Position numbers and translations under genes: made by a program. The notes under the pieces are model-generated. The model was not told where the DNA came from. It saw nothing but the letters and a program-made list of their open reading frames with translations, and did no database searches. From an uncultured Granulosicoccus sp. (GTDB lineage Bacteria; Pseudomonadota; Gammaproteobacteria; Granulosicoccales; Granulosicoccaceae): a DNA stretch of 64,000 bases. This document shows positions 53,794 through 62,251 of the stretch, piece after piece; position 1 is the first letter of the stretch; each line of letters opens with the position of its first letter. The stretch covers positions 1 through 64,000 of the forward strand of contig CANLXI010000031.1 in assembly GCA_947495035.1 (NCBI GenBank). Reading direction: 5' to 3'.

Positions 53794-54276
53794 TTACCAC
53801 CCGTAATCATGTAGCAGCTCTTCGCCAGCCTCGACGTCACGCAACAAGGTGACATCCAGGTCGGAATAGGCCGCATTGGGGTTCTTGTCGTGGTTGATGT
53901 ACTTCAGATCGTTGGTCAACTCGAGACCCAGCTCGTCGGTAATCCACAAGACGTAGGTACCATCGTCGAAGGTAGGCATGCCGTGCAAGCGGCTGATGAG
54001 AGTCCCCGCCTTCAGACGTGTGGCCGCAAAAAGCCCCTTGCCGTGAACCGGACTGGTCGCGACGAAAACCTTGTCGGAGACATCGCTGGGGCGAGCATCC
54101 TCGAAGTACGCCATGACCTGCTCCACCGTTCTTCGGGCTCGCGGTGAGGTTTTTCTGCCTGTCGTCACCGAGGCCTTCCGGTTTCCCGTTTTCTTGCCGG
54201 TCGGCTTGCCGGAAACCGCACGTTTCCCGGTAGTACGCGTACCGGATACTTCAACCTTCTTCCTGACCGCAGCCAT
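53794..54276 (-). CDS. SET-domain protein with basic histone-H1-like tail
   Basis: 160 residues. The first ~50 are rich in Lys, Arg, Thr, Ser and Gly (motifs like TGKRAVSGKPTGKKTG), as in histone-H1-like tails. The rest is a small SET domain: SPVHGKGLFAAT, the KYINHDKNPNAAY cofactor region and GEELLHDYGW with the catalytic Tyr at the end. SET proteins methylate lysine using S-adenosylmethionine. A DNA-binding or self-methylated tail is inference. Its neighbours are ordinary housekeeping genes. Confidence 0.85.
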   Translation of the reverse strand: MAAVRKKVEVSGTRTTGKRAVSGKPTGKKTGNRKASVTTGRKTSPRARRTVEQVMAYFEDARPSDVSDKVFVATSPVHGKGLFAATRLKAGTLISRLHGMPTFDDGTYVLWITDELGLELTNDLKYINHDKNPNAAYSDLDVTLLRDVEAGEELLHDYGW

Positions 54277-54460
54277 GTTCTGATTCAGCCATGCAAAAAC
54301 ATGAAGCCTACCGGATTACCGAGCTCCGATGCATTCCCATGTCGTGATACTTCGCAAACAGGATTTCACCGGAAGATGTCACGGCTTGCCATCAGCGCCA
54401 GGCCATGACGGCAAGCTCAGTCGGCAAGGCCATCTGGGCGGGCTGCGGACTCTGCTGCGC

Positions 54461-54808
54461 CTACATGGTCTGGGTAGGACGATCGCCCTGAATGGCCGCT
54501 GCCAGATGTTGCTCGATACTGTTCTTGGTGCTGCCCTGATCTTCATCCGAGAATTGCACCCCAACGCCGGCAACCTTGTTACCCTGCGCTCCGGCTGGAG
54601 TCTGCCAGACCACAGTGCCACTGACCGGCGAAACACTGTGGTCGTCCATGAGCTTCAACAGCATGAACACCTTGTCGCCTATCTCGTAACTCCGGGCCGT
54701 GGGCACGAACACCGCACCGTTCTGCACGAACGACATATAGGATGAGTACAGCGCGCCACGGTCAGTAATGGAAAAGGAGATGATTCCCTTGCGAGTTTCT
54801 TCGGTCAT
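54461..54808 (-). CDS. pilZ: PilZ-domain protein (type IV pilus assembly PilZ)
   Basis: 115 residues, as in the founding Pseudomonas PilZ. It lies just after holB, the conserved position of that gene. The domain is recognisable (GALYSSYMSFVQNGAVFVPTARSYEIGDKVFMLL, then GTVVWQ and GVGVQFSD), but the RxxxR and D/NxSxxG residues that bind cyclic-di-GMP are not evident, which also fits the founding PilZ. No other pilus genes are in the window. Confidence 0.9.
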   Translation of the reverse strand: MTEETRKGIISFSITDRGALYSSYMSFVQNGAVFVPTARSYEIGDKVFMLLKLMDDHSVSPVSGTVVWQTPAGAQGNKVAGVGVQFSDEDQGSTKNSIEQHLAAAIQGDRPTQTM

Positions 54809-54818
54809 TGGAGAGACT

Positions 54819-55793
54819 TCAGCTGTTGGTCATGATTCTCGTATCGGCAAACATTCCCTCAAGCACAGCTTGAGTCTTGAAGCTGGCACTGTCAGATCGA
54901 TGTAATTGCAGTAAACGCTCGTGAAGTGTGAACCATTGCTCACTACGAAGTCGATCTCGCGTCTCCGATATAACCTCCATCACAGCCGGATTGGCTTCGA
55001 TGGACAGATTTGCTCCCTGCTTGGCCGCCAGCAAGGTCCAGCGACTGAAGGTCGCCAGGCACAATGATGTTTCCAGATCGGCCAGGGAATCACTGATGCG
55101 CCCGACACTTCCCTTGTGCAGAAAGAGATCGTGCCAGGCCTTGAGCAACAGCTCACGGGCAGCCAGATACTCGTCGTTCTGCATCGCCAATGCCGCATAG
55201 GGTCCGCCGCCGGCCTCCAGCAGCGCTGTCTCCGGGTCCTGGACCGACGCTGATAACCACTCGATGGCCGCGGCCCTGTCATGCATCTTCAGGTTGATGG
55301 TCTGACAGCGACTGCGAATGGTGGCCGGCAAGGCTCCGGTACGTGTGGCAGTGAGGATGATCACCGCATGATCACTCGGCTCTTCCAGCGTCTTCAGCAG
55401 ACTGTTGGCTGCGCTTCGGTTCATGCTGTCCGCCTGTTCCAGCACGGCGATTCGGTAACTGCCCTGACTGGCGGTCAACTGCAGCCACTCCACCAGATCG
55501 CGCACCGGATCGACCTTGATGGCGGCGTTGGCGCCTTCGGGCAACAGCTTGCGAAAGTCAGGGTGAGCCCCGGCGAGCAACTGCAGACAGGAATCACATT
55601 GCCCGCAGGCTCCCGATTCTCCCCGATTGCGACACAGCAGAGATTCTGACAGCCACTGGGAAAAAGCCCGTTTGCCGATGCCATGGATACCGCCGAGCAG
55701 GATGGCATGGGGCAGACGACCTTCTCGAGAGCGACTCATCAAGGCCTGCCCGTCCTCTCGCAACCAGGGCGGGCAGGCAGTCAGCTCGGCCAT
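54819..55793 (-). CDS. holB: DNA polymerase III delta' subunit
   Basis: 324 residues. Clamp-loader AAA+ fold: LGGIHGIGKRAFSQWL at the P-loop position (a degenerate Walker A, as normal in delta'), the zinc Cys cluster CGQCDSCLQLLAGAHPDF, and ANSLLKTLEEPSDHAVIIL. It works with tau and delta to load the beta clamp. The ATG at 55793 lies one base past the tmk stop; a longer frame has no likeness. Confidence 0.95.
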   Translation of the reverse strand: MAELTACPPWLREDGQALMSRSREGRLPHAILLGGIHGIGKRAFSQWLSESLLCRNRGESGACGQCDSCLQLLAGAHPDFRKLLPEGANAAIKVDPVRDLVEWLQLTASQGSYRIAVLEQADSMNRSAANSLLKTLEEPSDHAVIILTATRTGALPATIRSRCQTINLKMHDRAAAIEWLSASVQDPETALLEAGGGPYAALAMQNDEYLAARELLLKAWHDLFLHKGSVGRISDSLADLETSLCLATFSRWTLLAAKQGANLSIEANPAVMEVISETRDRLRSEQWFTLHERLLQLHRSDSASFKTQAVLEGMFADTRIMTNS

Positions 55794-55794
55794 A

Positions 55795-56427
55795 TCAGGC
55801 ACCCTCCAGCAAGGGCAACAGCGCTTGCCGTACCGATTCCTGTACGGCATCCAGCGGTCTGGCGGCATCGACGACAAGCACCCGATCAGGCGCCATGGCG
55901 GCTTGCTGCAGATAGGCCTGGCGCGCCCGTTCGAAAAACGCCATGGCTTCGCGTTCTATCCGGTCCGGAGTTCCGCGCGCGGCCATGCGCTCGAGTCCCG
56001 TTGCAACCGGCATGTCCAGCAACAGCGTCAGATCGGGCTCCAGGGTCACATCCATCAGTCGATGCAAGTCGGCGACTCGCTCGACGCCCAACTGGCGCCC
56101 CGCCCCCTGATAGGCAATGCTGGCGTCGAGAAAGCGATCACACAGCACCCATTGACCGGCTGCCAGTGCCGGCTCGATGACATTGGCAATGTGTTCGACC
56201 CGTGAAGCTGTCATCAGCAGCAATTCGGTGAGATCCTGCATCTGGCCATCTGCCGCCAGTACCAGCTCACGCAGAGCTTCCCCGAGAGCGGTCCCTCCGG
56301 GCTCACGCGTACCGATGAAATCGATGTCCGCATCATCCAGCAGGCTTTCAACGAATTGCCGATTGGTTGTCTTGCCAACACCCTCCAGCCCTTCAAGCGT
56401 GATGAACTTGCCACGTCCTTCAGTCAT
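55795..56427 (-). CDS. tmk: Thymidylate kinase
   Basis: 210 residues from the ATG at 56427; a start at 56457 (220 residues) is possible. The P-loop is EGLEGVGKTT, DRFLDASIAYQGAG is the DR motif region and the lid region follows. It phosphorylates dTMP to dTDP. It sits between mltG and holB as usual. Confidence 0.95.
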   Translation of the reverse strand: MTEGRGKFITLEGLEGVGKTTNRQFVESLLDDADIDFIGTREPGGTALGEALRELVLAADGQMQDLTELLLMTASRVEHIANVIEPALAAGQWVLCDRFLDASIAYQGAGRQLGVERVADLHRLMDVTLEPDLTLLLDMPVATGLERMAARGTPDRIEREAMAFFERARQAYLQQAAMAPDRVLVVDAARPLDAVQESVRQALLPLLEGA

Positions 56428-56509
56428 GCCTCTGTCACTCCGGCCTGTGTTCCTCATGGTTGAGTCGGACCCGTGCCTTGACGGATGAACCGTCCCACTC
56501 GCCGCCGTG

Positions 56510-57517
56510 TCAGCGCTTCAACTGGTACTTGCGGACCGCGGCATTGTGTTCCGAGAGTGTCTCAGAGAACTGATGGGAGCCGTCGCCACGCGCCACGAAA
56601 TACAGGGCTGTCGTGTCCTCCGGATGCATGACTGCATGAATGGCTTCACGACCGACCATGGCAATGGGTGATGGTGGCAATCCTGCCCGAGTATACGTGT
56701 TGTAGGGTGTATCGGTGGTCAGATCCTTGCGACGGATATCGCCATCAAAGCTTTCACCGATACCGTAGATGACTGTGGGATCGGTCTGCAAGCGCATGTT
56801 CTTGCGCAGCCTCGAGACAAATACCCCCGCGATCAGAGGTCGTTCGCTGACCAGTGCCGTCTCCTTCTCGACTATCGACGCCAGAATCAGAGCCTCATAG
56901 GGAGTTTCCAGCGGCAGGTCCGGTTGGCGATCAGCCCATTCTTCGGCCAGAACACGGTCCATGGTCGATTTTGCGCGCTGCAGGAATTCAACGTCGGTGG
57001 TACCGCGGGGAAAGGCGTAAGTGTCAGCGTAGAACTGCCCCTCCGGATGCAGACCGGGGAAACCCAGCAGCGCCATGAGACTCTCGGGAGAGCTCAGCTG
57101 CTCCGCACTCAGCGTGTGTTGCAGATCACTGGATGCCGCTACATGAGCCAGTGTCTGGCGCCAGTTGTATCCCTCGATGACGCTCTGGGTATACTGGGTT
57201 GTCTGGCCACCGTGAAAGGTATCCAGCAAGTCAGGCACTGTCATTGGCGCCATCAGACGATATTCACCGGTCTTGATGCCGCCGGCCTTCTCGCTCAACC
57301 TCACGAACAGATCGAACCAGTAGCGCTTGTCGATGACACCCTGCTGCTCCAGCTCGACGGCCACACGGCCGGCCGACCAGCCTTTTTCGATGGTGAATGT
57401 TTCACCGGCTTCTGGCAGATCCAGTGGATCGGTCAGGTAACGGTGGTAATCATTCCAGCCATACCAACCGGCAGCTGCCACGCCCAGCGTGACAAGCAAC
57501 AGCAGTAAACGGATCAC
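56510..57517 (-). CDS. mltG: Endolytic murein transglycosylase
   Basis: 335 residues. One N-terminal membrane segment (about residues 3-20), a LysM-like section (FTIEKGWSAGRVAVELEQQGVI) and the YceG catalytic domain with ILASIVEKET, whose Glu is catalytic. NTYTRAGLPPSPIAMVG is the typical C-terminal signature. It cuts new glycan strands and is thought to set their length. The start is GTG, overlapping the fabF stop as GTGA. Confidence 0.95.
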   Translation of the reverse strand: MIRLLLLLVTLGVAAAGWYGWNDYHRYLTDPLDLPEAGETFTIEKGWSAGRVAVELEQQGVIDKRYWFDLFVRLSEKAGGIKTGEYRLMAPMTVPDLLDTFHGGQTTQYTQSVIEGYNWRQTLAHVAASSDLQHTLSAEQLSSPESLMALLGFPGLHPEGQFYADTYAFPRGTTDVEFLQRAKSTMDRVLAEEWADRQPDLPLETPYEALILASIVEKETALVSERPLIAGVFVSRLRKNMRLQTDPTVIYGIGESFDGDIRRKDLTTDTPYNTYTRAGLPPSPIAMVGREAIHAVMHPEDTTALYFVARGDGSHQFSETLSEHNAAVRKYQLKR

Positions 57518-58761
57518 ACGCCGTCTTTCGCGAAAATCAGAGTACCGTTGGTGCCACCAAATCCGAAGGAATTGGACATTGCCACCTGCAGTGATGCTTC
57601 CCGACTCTTGTTGGCAACATAATCCAGATCGCAGCCGTCGCCGGGATTATCCAGATTGATGGTTGGCGGTGCCGTCTGATCGCGCAATGCCAGCACCGAG
57701 AAAACGGCTTCAGCGCCGCCGGCCGCACCCAGCAGGTGGCCCGTCATGCTCTTGGTGGAACTGACCAGAACCGATTGCGCATGAGACCCCAGAGCCGACT
57801 TGATGGCGTCGGTCTCGGCAACATCGCCCGCCGGTGTCGACGTACCGTGTGCATTGATGTAATCGATATCTTCGGCGGCGAGGCCGGCATTGCGCATGGC
57901 AGTCTTCATGCAGCGGGCAGCGCCCTCTCCGTTCTCGGAAGGCAGCGTCATGTGATACGCATCGCCGCTCATCCCGTAACCGACCACTTCGCAATAGATG
58001 TGCGCGCCTCGCGCCTTTGCGTGTTCGTACTCTTCCAGCACCATGATGCCGGCACCGTCGCCAAGCACGAATCCGTCCCGGTCCTTGTCCCAGGGACGAC
58101 TGGCGGCAGCCGGGTCATCGTTGCGTGTCGACAGCGCCCGTGCCGCGCCGAACCCTGCCAGCCCCAGGGGACAGGTTGCCATTTCTGCACCACCGGCCAC
58201 CATGACATCGGCGTCGCCGTATTCGATGATACGGGCAGCATCTCCGATGTTGTGCGTACCGGTCGTACAGGCCGTCACCATGCACAGATTGGGTCCCTTG
58301 TAGCCGAACTTGATCGACAGATTGCCACTGATCATGTTGATGATGGTGGACGGGACAAAGAAAGGAGAAACCTTGCGCGGCCCACCGGCGATCAACGCCT
58401 GGTGCTGCGCCTCGATATTGGGCAGTCCGCCAATGCCGGAACCGATGGCCACACCGACACGTTCCAGATCGAGTCCATCGGCGTCCTCGAGGCCTGCATC
58501 ACGAATGGCCTGCATGCCGGCGGCAACGCCGTAATGGACGAAGATGTCCATCTTGCGCGCTTCCTTGGCAGAAAAATAGGCCGCCGTGTCGAATTCCTTC
58601 ACTGAGGCGCTGAAGCGGGTGTTATAGGCGGACACGTCGAAATCCGTGATGGTGGACGCACCAGACACTCCCGCCAGAATATTCTTCCAGCTGTCCTCTA
58701 CCTGACCACCAACTGGAGTCACCAGACCCAGCCCGGTTACCGCTACTCGTCTACGCGTCAA
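57514..58761 (-). CDS. fabF: 3-oxoacyl-ACP synthase II
   Basis: 415 residues. The catalytic triad is intact: Cys in MVTACTTGTHN, His in INAHGTSTPAGD and His in SMTGHLLGAAGG. It lengthens acyl-ACP chains. The start is TTG at 58761, since no ATG fits the typical RRRVAVTGLGLVTPVG beginning. pabC, usually between fabF and mltG, is absent and mltG follows directly with GTGA. Confidence 0.97.
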   Translation of the reverse strand: MTRRRVAVTGLGLVTPVGGQVEDSWKNILAGVSGASTITDFDVSAYNTRFSASVKEFDTAAYFSAKEARKMDIFVHYGVAAGMQAIRDAGLEDADGLDLERVGVAIGSGIGGLPNIEAQHQALIAGGPRKVSPFFVPSTIINMISGNLSIKFGYKGPNLCMVTACTTGTHNIGDAARIIEYGDADVMVAGGAEMATCPLGLAGFGAARALSTRNDDPAAASRPWDKDRDGFVLGDGAGIMVLEEYEHAKARGAHIYCEVVGYGMSGDAYHMTLPSENGEGAARCMKTAMRNAGLAAEDIDYINAHGTSTPAGDVAETDAIKSALGSHAQSVLVSSTKSMTGHLLGAAGGAEAVFSVLALRDQTAPPTINLDNPGDGCDLDYVANKSREASLQVAMSNSFGFGGTNGTLIFAKDGV

Positions 58762-59032
58762 ACCCGTTCAGCTCCGAAATCAACTTTACTGCGCGACTGG
58801 CGCGCCTGAAAGACAATTTACAACCATCACAACAAGAAAGCCGCTCCGCAAGTCACCCCTGTCAACCTGTCGGCATGCCGTCCGGAGTTGAACTCCAGAC
58901 CCCTGCGTCGAGGTTCGAATGGGATATCGAAACCAGCGGCCTCCTTACCTGTTCAAACAGACTTGCCGAGATCGGCAAGCCCCGATACCAATAAACGACC
59001 GTAGGTCACGGACCTGCCGTGACCCGGATCGA
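58762..59032. other. acpP-fabF intergenic region
   Basis: 271 bp without a gene. It contains the acpP terminator-like hairpin (59004-59024), a short perfect stem (GCGCG/CGCGC, 58791-58805) just upstream of fabF, and a GGAGTTGAACTCC palindrome near 58884. Confidence 0.5.
59004..59024 (-). terminator. Terminator-like hairpin after acpP
   Basis: GGTCACGG and CCGTGACC form a perfect 8-bp stem with a 5-nt loop, 9 bp after the acpP stop. Only a weak T-rich stretch follows on the minus strand. It likely reduces read-through into fabF and protects the abundant acpP message. Confidence 0.65.
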
Positions 59033-59275
59033 TCAAGCCTGGTCGATATGGGCGGTAACGTAGTCGATCGCCTGCTCGACAGTAGTGATCTTCTCGGCCT
59101 CTTCATCGGGGATCTCGCACTCGAATTCTTCCTCGAGCGCCATCACTAGCTCGACCGTATCGAGAGAATCTGCGCCTAGATCTTCGACAAATGAAGCTTT
59201 GGTCGTAACTTCTTCTTCTTTTACGCCAAGCTGCTCTACGACTATCTTTTTGACGCGTTCGTCAATACTGCTCAT
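59033..59275 (-). CDS. acpP: Acyl carrier protein
   Basis: 80 residues, acidic. The Ser that carries phosphopantetheine is in GADSLDTVELVMALEEEF (about residue 38). The ATG at 59275 follows CGGAGG, a strong ribosome site. It carries growing acyl chains for the fab enzymes. It has its own promoter and a hairpin at its end. Confidence 0.98.
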   Translation of the reverse strand: MSSIDERVKKIVVEQLGVKEEEVTTKASFVEDLGADSLDTVELVMALEEEFECEIPDEEAEKITTVEQAIDYVTAHIDQA

Positions 59276-59323
59276 TGTGGGATAAACCTCCGAAAAAAAA
59301 TAAGCGGCCTCAGCCGTACCACC

Positions 59324-59353
59324 ATTGTAGTGAGTTAGACCGGAACGTGCCAA
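59324..59353 (-). promoter_or_regulatory. Promoter of acpP
   Basis: On the minus strand TTGGCA and TACAAT are 18 bp apart, 49 bp before the acpP ATG. The expected leader begins with a small stem (CGGC TGAG GCCG), then a T8 tract and the CGGAGG ribosome site. Confidence 0.7.
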
Positions 59354-59526
59354 CTCTTACGCAAATTCTTCTTGTGACAATAAGGACTAGCTGAGGATAA
59401 ACAACGCAGGAAAGTCTGAATCATACAGCTACATTGCCTGATTCCGCGAGCGGACTCAACCTTGAGCTGATTTTCGGACGTCCTGCGGATCGGACAATTG
59501 CAAGGGACTTGAGCATCCCCAGCAGT

Positions 59527-60279
59527 TCACGTCATGACCATGCCACCGTTGACGCTGATGGTCTGACCAGTGATGTAGGAAGCCGCGGGTGAGGCAAGGA
59601 ACAGACAGGTCTGAGCGATATCCTCGGGGGTACCCAACCGCCCGAGAGCGATTTCACTCTTGAGTTTTTCCTTCTGTTCATCGGGCAAGGCATCAGTCAT
59701 GTCCGATTCGATGAATCCGGGGGCCACGGCATTGATGGTGATGGAGCGTGCACCCAGCTCGCGAGCCAGGGACTTGGTCATGCCCAGCACACCGGCCTTC
59801 GATGCCGAATAGTTCACCTGACCGGCGTTACCCGTTATTCCCACCACAGAACTGATGTTGATGATGCGACCGCCACGAGCCTTGACCATGGGCTTGATGA
59901 CCAGTCTGCACAAGCGATAGACACTGGTCAGATTGGTCGCAATGACCTCATCCCACTCACTGTCCTTCATGCGCATGAAGAGATTGTCACGTGTGATGCC
60001 GGCGTTGTTCACCAGAATGGAAACTGCACCATGGGTGTCGCCGATGTGCTTGATCGCTGCCTCGGTCTTCTCGGCGTCGGTCACATCCAGACACATGCCA
60101 CTGCCCTTGATGCCTGCGACGGTAAAGCGTGCACTGATGGCCTCTGCCCCCTTTTCCGAGGTGGCGGTACCGATGACCGTGGCGCCATTGGCGCCCAGCA
60201 GGTCGCTGATGGCAGCACCGATGCCACGGCTTGCTCCGGTCACCAGCGCTACCTGGTTTTCAAGTATTGATTCAGTCAA
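59527..60279 (-). CDS. fabG: 3-oxoacyl-ACP reductase
   Basis: 250 residues. SDR fold with TGASRGIG, NNAGITRDN, the Ser of NISSVVGITG and YSASKAG. DMTDALPDEQKEKL near the end is typical of FabG. It reduces 3-oxoacyl-ACP with NADPH. The start is TTG at 60279, with GAGAGCAG upstream; no ATG fits the family N-terminus. A 251-bp gap with its own promoter separates it from acpP. Confidence 0.97.
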   Translation of the reverse strand: MTESILENQVALVTGASRGIGAAISDLLGANGATVIGTATSEKGAEAISARFTVAGIKGSGMCLDVTDAEKTEAAIKHIGDTHGAVSILVNNAGITRDNLFMRMKDSEWDEVIATNLTSVYRLCRLVIKPMVKARGGRIINISSVVGITGNAGQVNYSASKAGVLGMTKSLARELGARSITINAVAPGFIESDMTDALPDEQKEKLKSEIALGRLGTPEDIAQTCLFLASPAASYITGQTISVNGGMVMT

Positions 60280-60323
60280 GGTCTGCTCTCTGTATCGATT
60301 TCACGGTTCGTTGAGTGGCGACC

Positions 60324-61271
60324 TCAGGCCGCAGTCACGCCAACGGCTTCCAGTGCGGCTGCCAGCGTTGCCGGTGAATCCACCGGCAGGGTCGGCAGTG
60401 AGCGGTCGATGCGTTTGCCCAGGCCAGTCAACACCTTGCCCGGACCCGCCTCGATGATGGTACTCACGCCATGGACATCGCGCAGTGTCTCCACCGTGCG
60501 GGTCCAGTAGACCGGATTGTAGACATGCGCTTTCAGATGCCCCAGCAGGGTCTGCAGATCGGACGCCGCGGCGGCAGTTGCGTTCTGTACCAGTGGTGCC
60601 GACGGTTCGGAGAAGGTCAGGGAATCGATGGTCTCGGCCAGCTCCAGACCCGCCGGTTTCATCAGCGATGAATGGTTGGGAACACTCACCGCCAGCATCA
60701 ATGCCTTGCGGCAGCCCTGATCCTTGGCGGCATCAACGGTCTTTTGCAGTGCGTCAAGATGTCCGGAGATAGCCACCTGCCCCGGTGCATTGAAATTCAC
60801 GGCTTCGCTGATGCGATCACCACTGATGGACGCGCACAGATCGACCACAGCCTCGTCGCTCATTCCGATCAGCGCAGCCATGCCGCCCTCACCGTCCGGC
60901 ACGGCGGCGGCCATCAGCTCCGCACGACGTTGAACCAGTGTCAGGCCGTCGGTGAACGATAACGCACCGGAGGCCACCAAGGCAGCAAATTCACCCAGAC
61001 TGTGGCCGGCAAAGGCACCCGCTGCAGGCAGGCCGGCTTCGCTCAGTAACCGCCAGACCGCCACGCCCGAGGTGAACATCAGAGGCTGGGTAATACGGGT
61101 ATCACTCAGTGCTTCCGCCGGTCCTGACTGCGCCATTTCCCACAGATCCCTGCCCAGAGTCTCGGAAGCCTCGGCGAAAGTCTGCTGCACGATGGTATGC
61201 TCTGCGGCGAGCTCTGCCAGCATGCCGACACTCTGCGCACCCTGTCCGGGAAATACCACTGCAAACGTCAC
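60324..61271 (-). CDS. fabD: Malonyl-CoA:ACP transacylase
   Basis: 315 residues. VVFPGQGAQSVGM start, GHSLGEFAAL with the catalytic Ser, and QVAISGH and VPNHSSLMKPA regions with the later His. It loads malonyl onto acyl carrier protein. The start is GTG at 61271 with a strong AAGGAGAG before it. The usual upstream genes rpmF, plsX and fabH are missing here; dapB precedes it instead. Confidence 0.97.
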   Translation of the reverse strand: MTFAVVFPGQGAQSVGMLAELAAEHTIVQQTFAEASETLGRDLWEMAQSGPAEALSDTRITQPLMFTSGVAVWRLLSEAGLPAAGAFAGHSLGEFAALVASGALSFTDGLTLVQRRAELMAAAVPDGEGGMAALIGMSDEAVVDLCASISGDRISEAVNFNAPGQVAISGHLDALQKTVDAAKDQGCRKALMLAVSVPNHSSLMKPAGLELAETIDSLTFSEPSAPLVQNATAAAASDLQTLLGHLKAHVYNPVYWTRTVETLRDVHGVSTIIEAGPGKVLTGLGKRIDRSLPTLPVDSPATLAAALEAVGVTAA

Positions 61272-61358
61272 GATACTCTCCTTGAATTGATGGTCAACGC
61301 AGACCCTGTTGGGCCCCGATCACACGGCTCACGCCTCCACAGGGCCTGATTCGTCACA

Positions 61359-61364
61359 ATTGTA
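61359..61364 (-). promoter_or_regulatory. Candidate -10 element before fabD
   Basis: TACAAT on the minus strand, about 90 bp before the fabD start in the dapB-fabD gap. No good -35 is seen, so confidence is low. Confidence 0.35.
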
Positions 61365-61435
61365 GAGGATTGCGAGCCCTTGCGGCCCACAAAATGCCCA
61401 AACGACGCCAGACCGGGTTGGCGAACGCCCATTGC

Positions 61436-62251
61436 CTACCCTCGCTGGCTGTCCAGACCAAGCACGTGAGTCATGTCGTACAGCCCCGAGGGCTGCGAGG
61501 CAAGCCAGACGGCACCACGTACCGCACCGCGGGCGAAGGTCATCCGGTCTGTGGCCTTGTGGGTAATCTCGATACGCTCCCCGGCACCGGCAAACAGCAC
61601 CGTGTGCTCGCCGATGATGTCCCCCGCGCGGATGGTTTCAAAGCCGATGGTGCGGCTGTCACGAGCCCCGGTGATTCCTTCGCGACCATAGACGGCGCAA
61701 CTGGCCAGATCACGCTCCAGCGCATCCGCAACCACTTCGCCCATCTTCAACGCGGTACCCGATGGCGCATCCACCTTGTGTCGGTGATGAGCCTCGATGA
61801 TCTCGACATCGTAGTCATCCCCGAAGGCACGTGCCGCCTGCTGCAGCAGGGACAAGGTCACGGTGACCCCGACACTGTAGTTGGGCGCAAACAGAATGGG
61901 ACGGTGCACCGCATGTTCATGCAGGCGTGTCAGCTGTTCACCGGAGAATCCGGTGGTGCCGATGACGACACGAGTATCCAGACCCTGCAGCGCATCGAGC
62001 AACGCCAGCGACACCGAAGGCGCCGTGAAATCGATGATGACATCACTGCCACTTGCCAGAGCTGCCACATTGTCCGCGACCTGAACACCGCTGGGTGATC
62101 CGCCGGCGAGCACACTGGTATCCACGCCAATGCAAGCCTGCCCCGGCGCATCGGCCGCAGCACCGATTCGGGCATCGTCACGCTCATCGATAGCGGCAAG
62201 CAACTGTCGGCCCATGCGACCGGCAGCGCCGTTGACGGATAAGGAAATCAT
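61436..62251 (-). CDS. dapB: 4-hydroxy-tetrahydrodipicolinate reductase
   Basis: 271 residues. NAD(P)-binding NGAAGRMGRQL, then the IGTTGFSGEQL region, and the active-site signature EAHHRHKVDAPSGTAL with catalytic His and Lys. It acts in lysine and diaminopimelate synthesis. The ATG overlaps the ligA stop as ATGA, an unusual pairing. Confidence 0.97.
   Translation of the reverse strand: MISLSVNGAAGRMGRQLLAAIDERDDARIGAAADAPGQACIGVDTSVLAGGSPSGVQVADNVAALASGSDVIIDFTAPSVSLALLDALQGLDTRVVIGTTGFSGEQLTRLHEHAVHRPILFAPNYSVGVTVTLSLLQQAARAFGDDYDVEIIEAHHRHKVDAPSGTALKMGEVVADALERDLASCAVYGREGITGARDSRTIGFETIRAGDIIGEHTVLFAGAGERIEITHKATDRMTFARGAVRGAVWLASQPSGLYDMTHVLGLDSQRG

Noticed and set aside
58860..58930. 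GGTTCGAAT T-loop-like string suggesting a tRNA
   Set aside because: The flanking bases do not form a 5-bp T-stem, and no acceptor or anticodon arm can be drawn on either strand.
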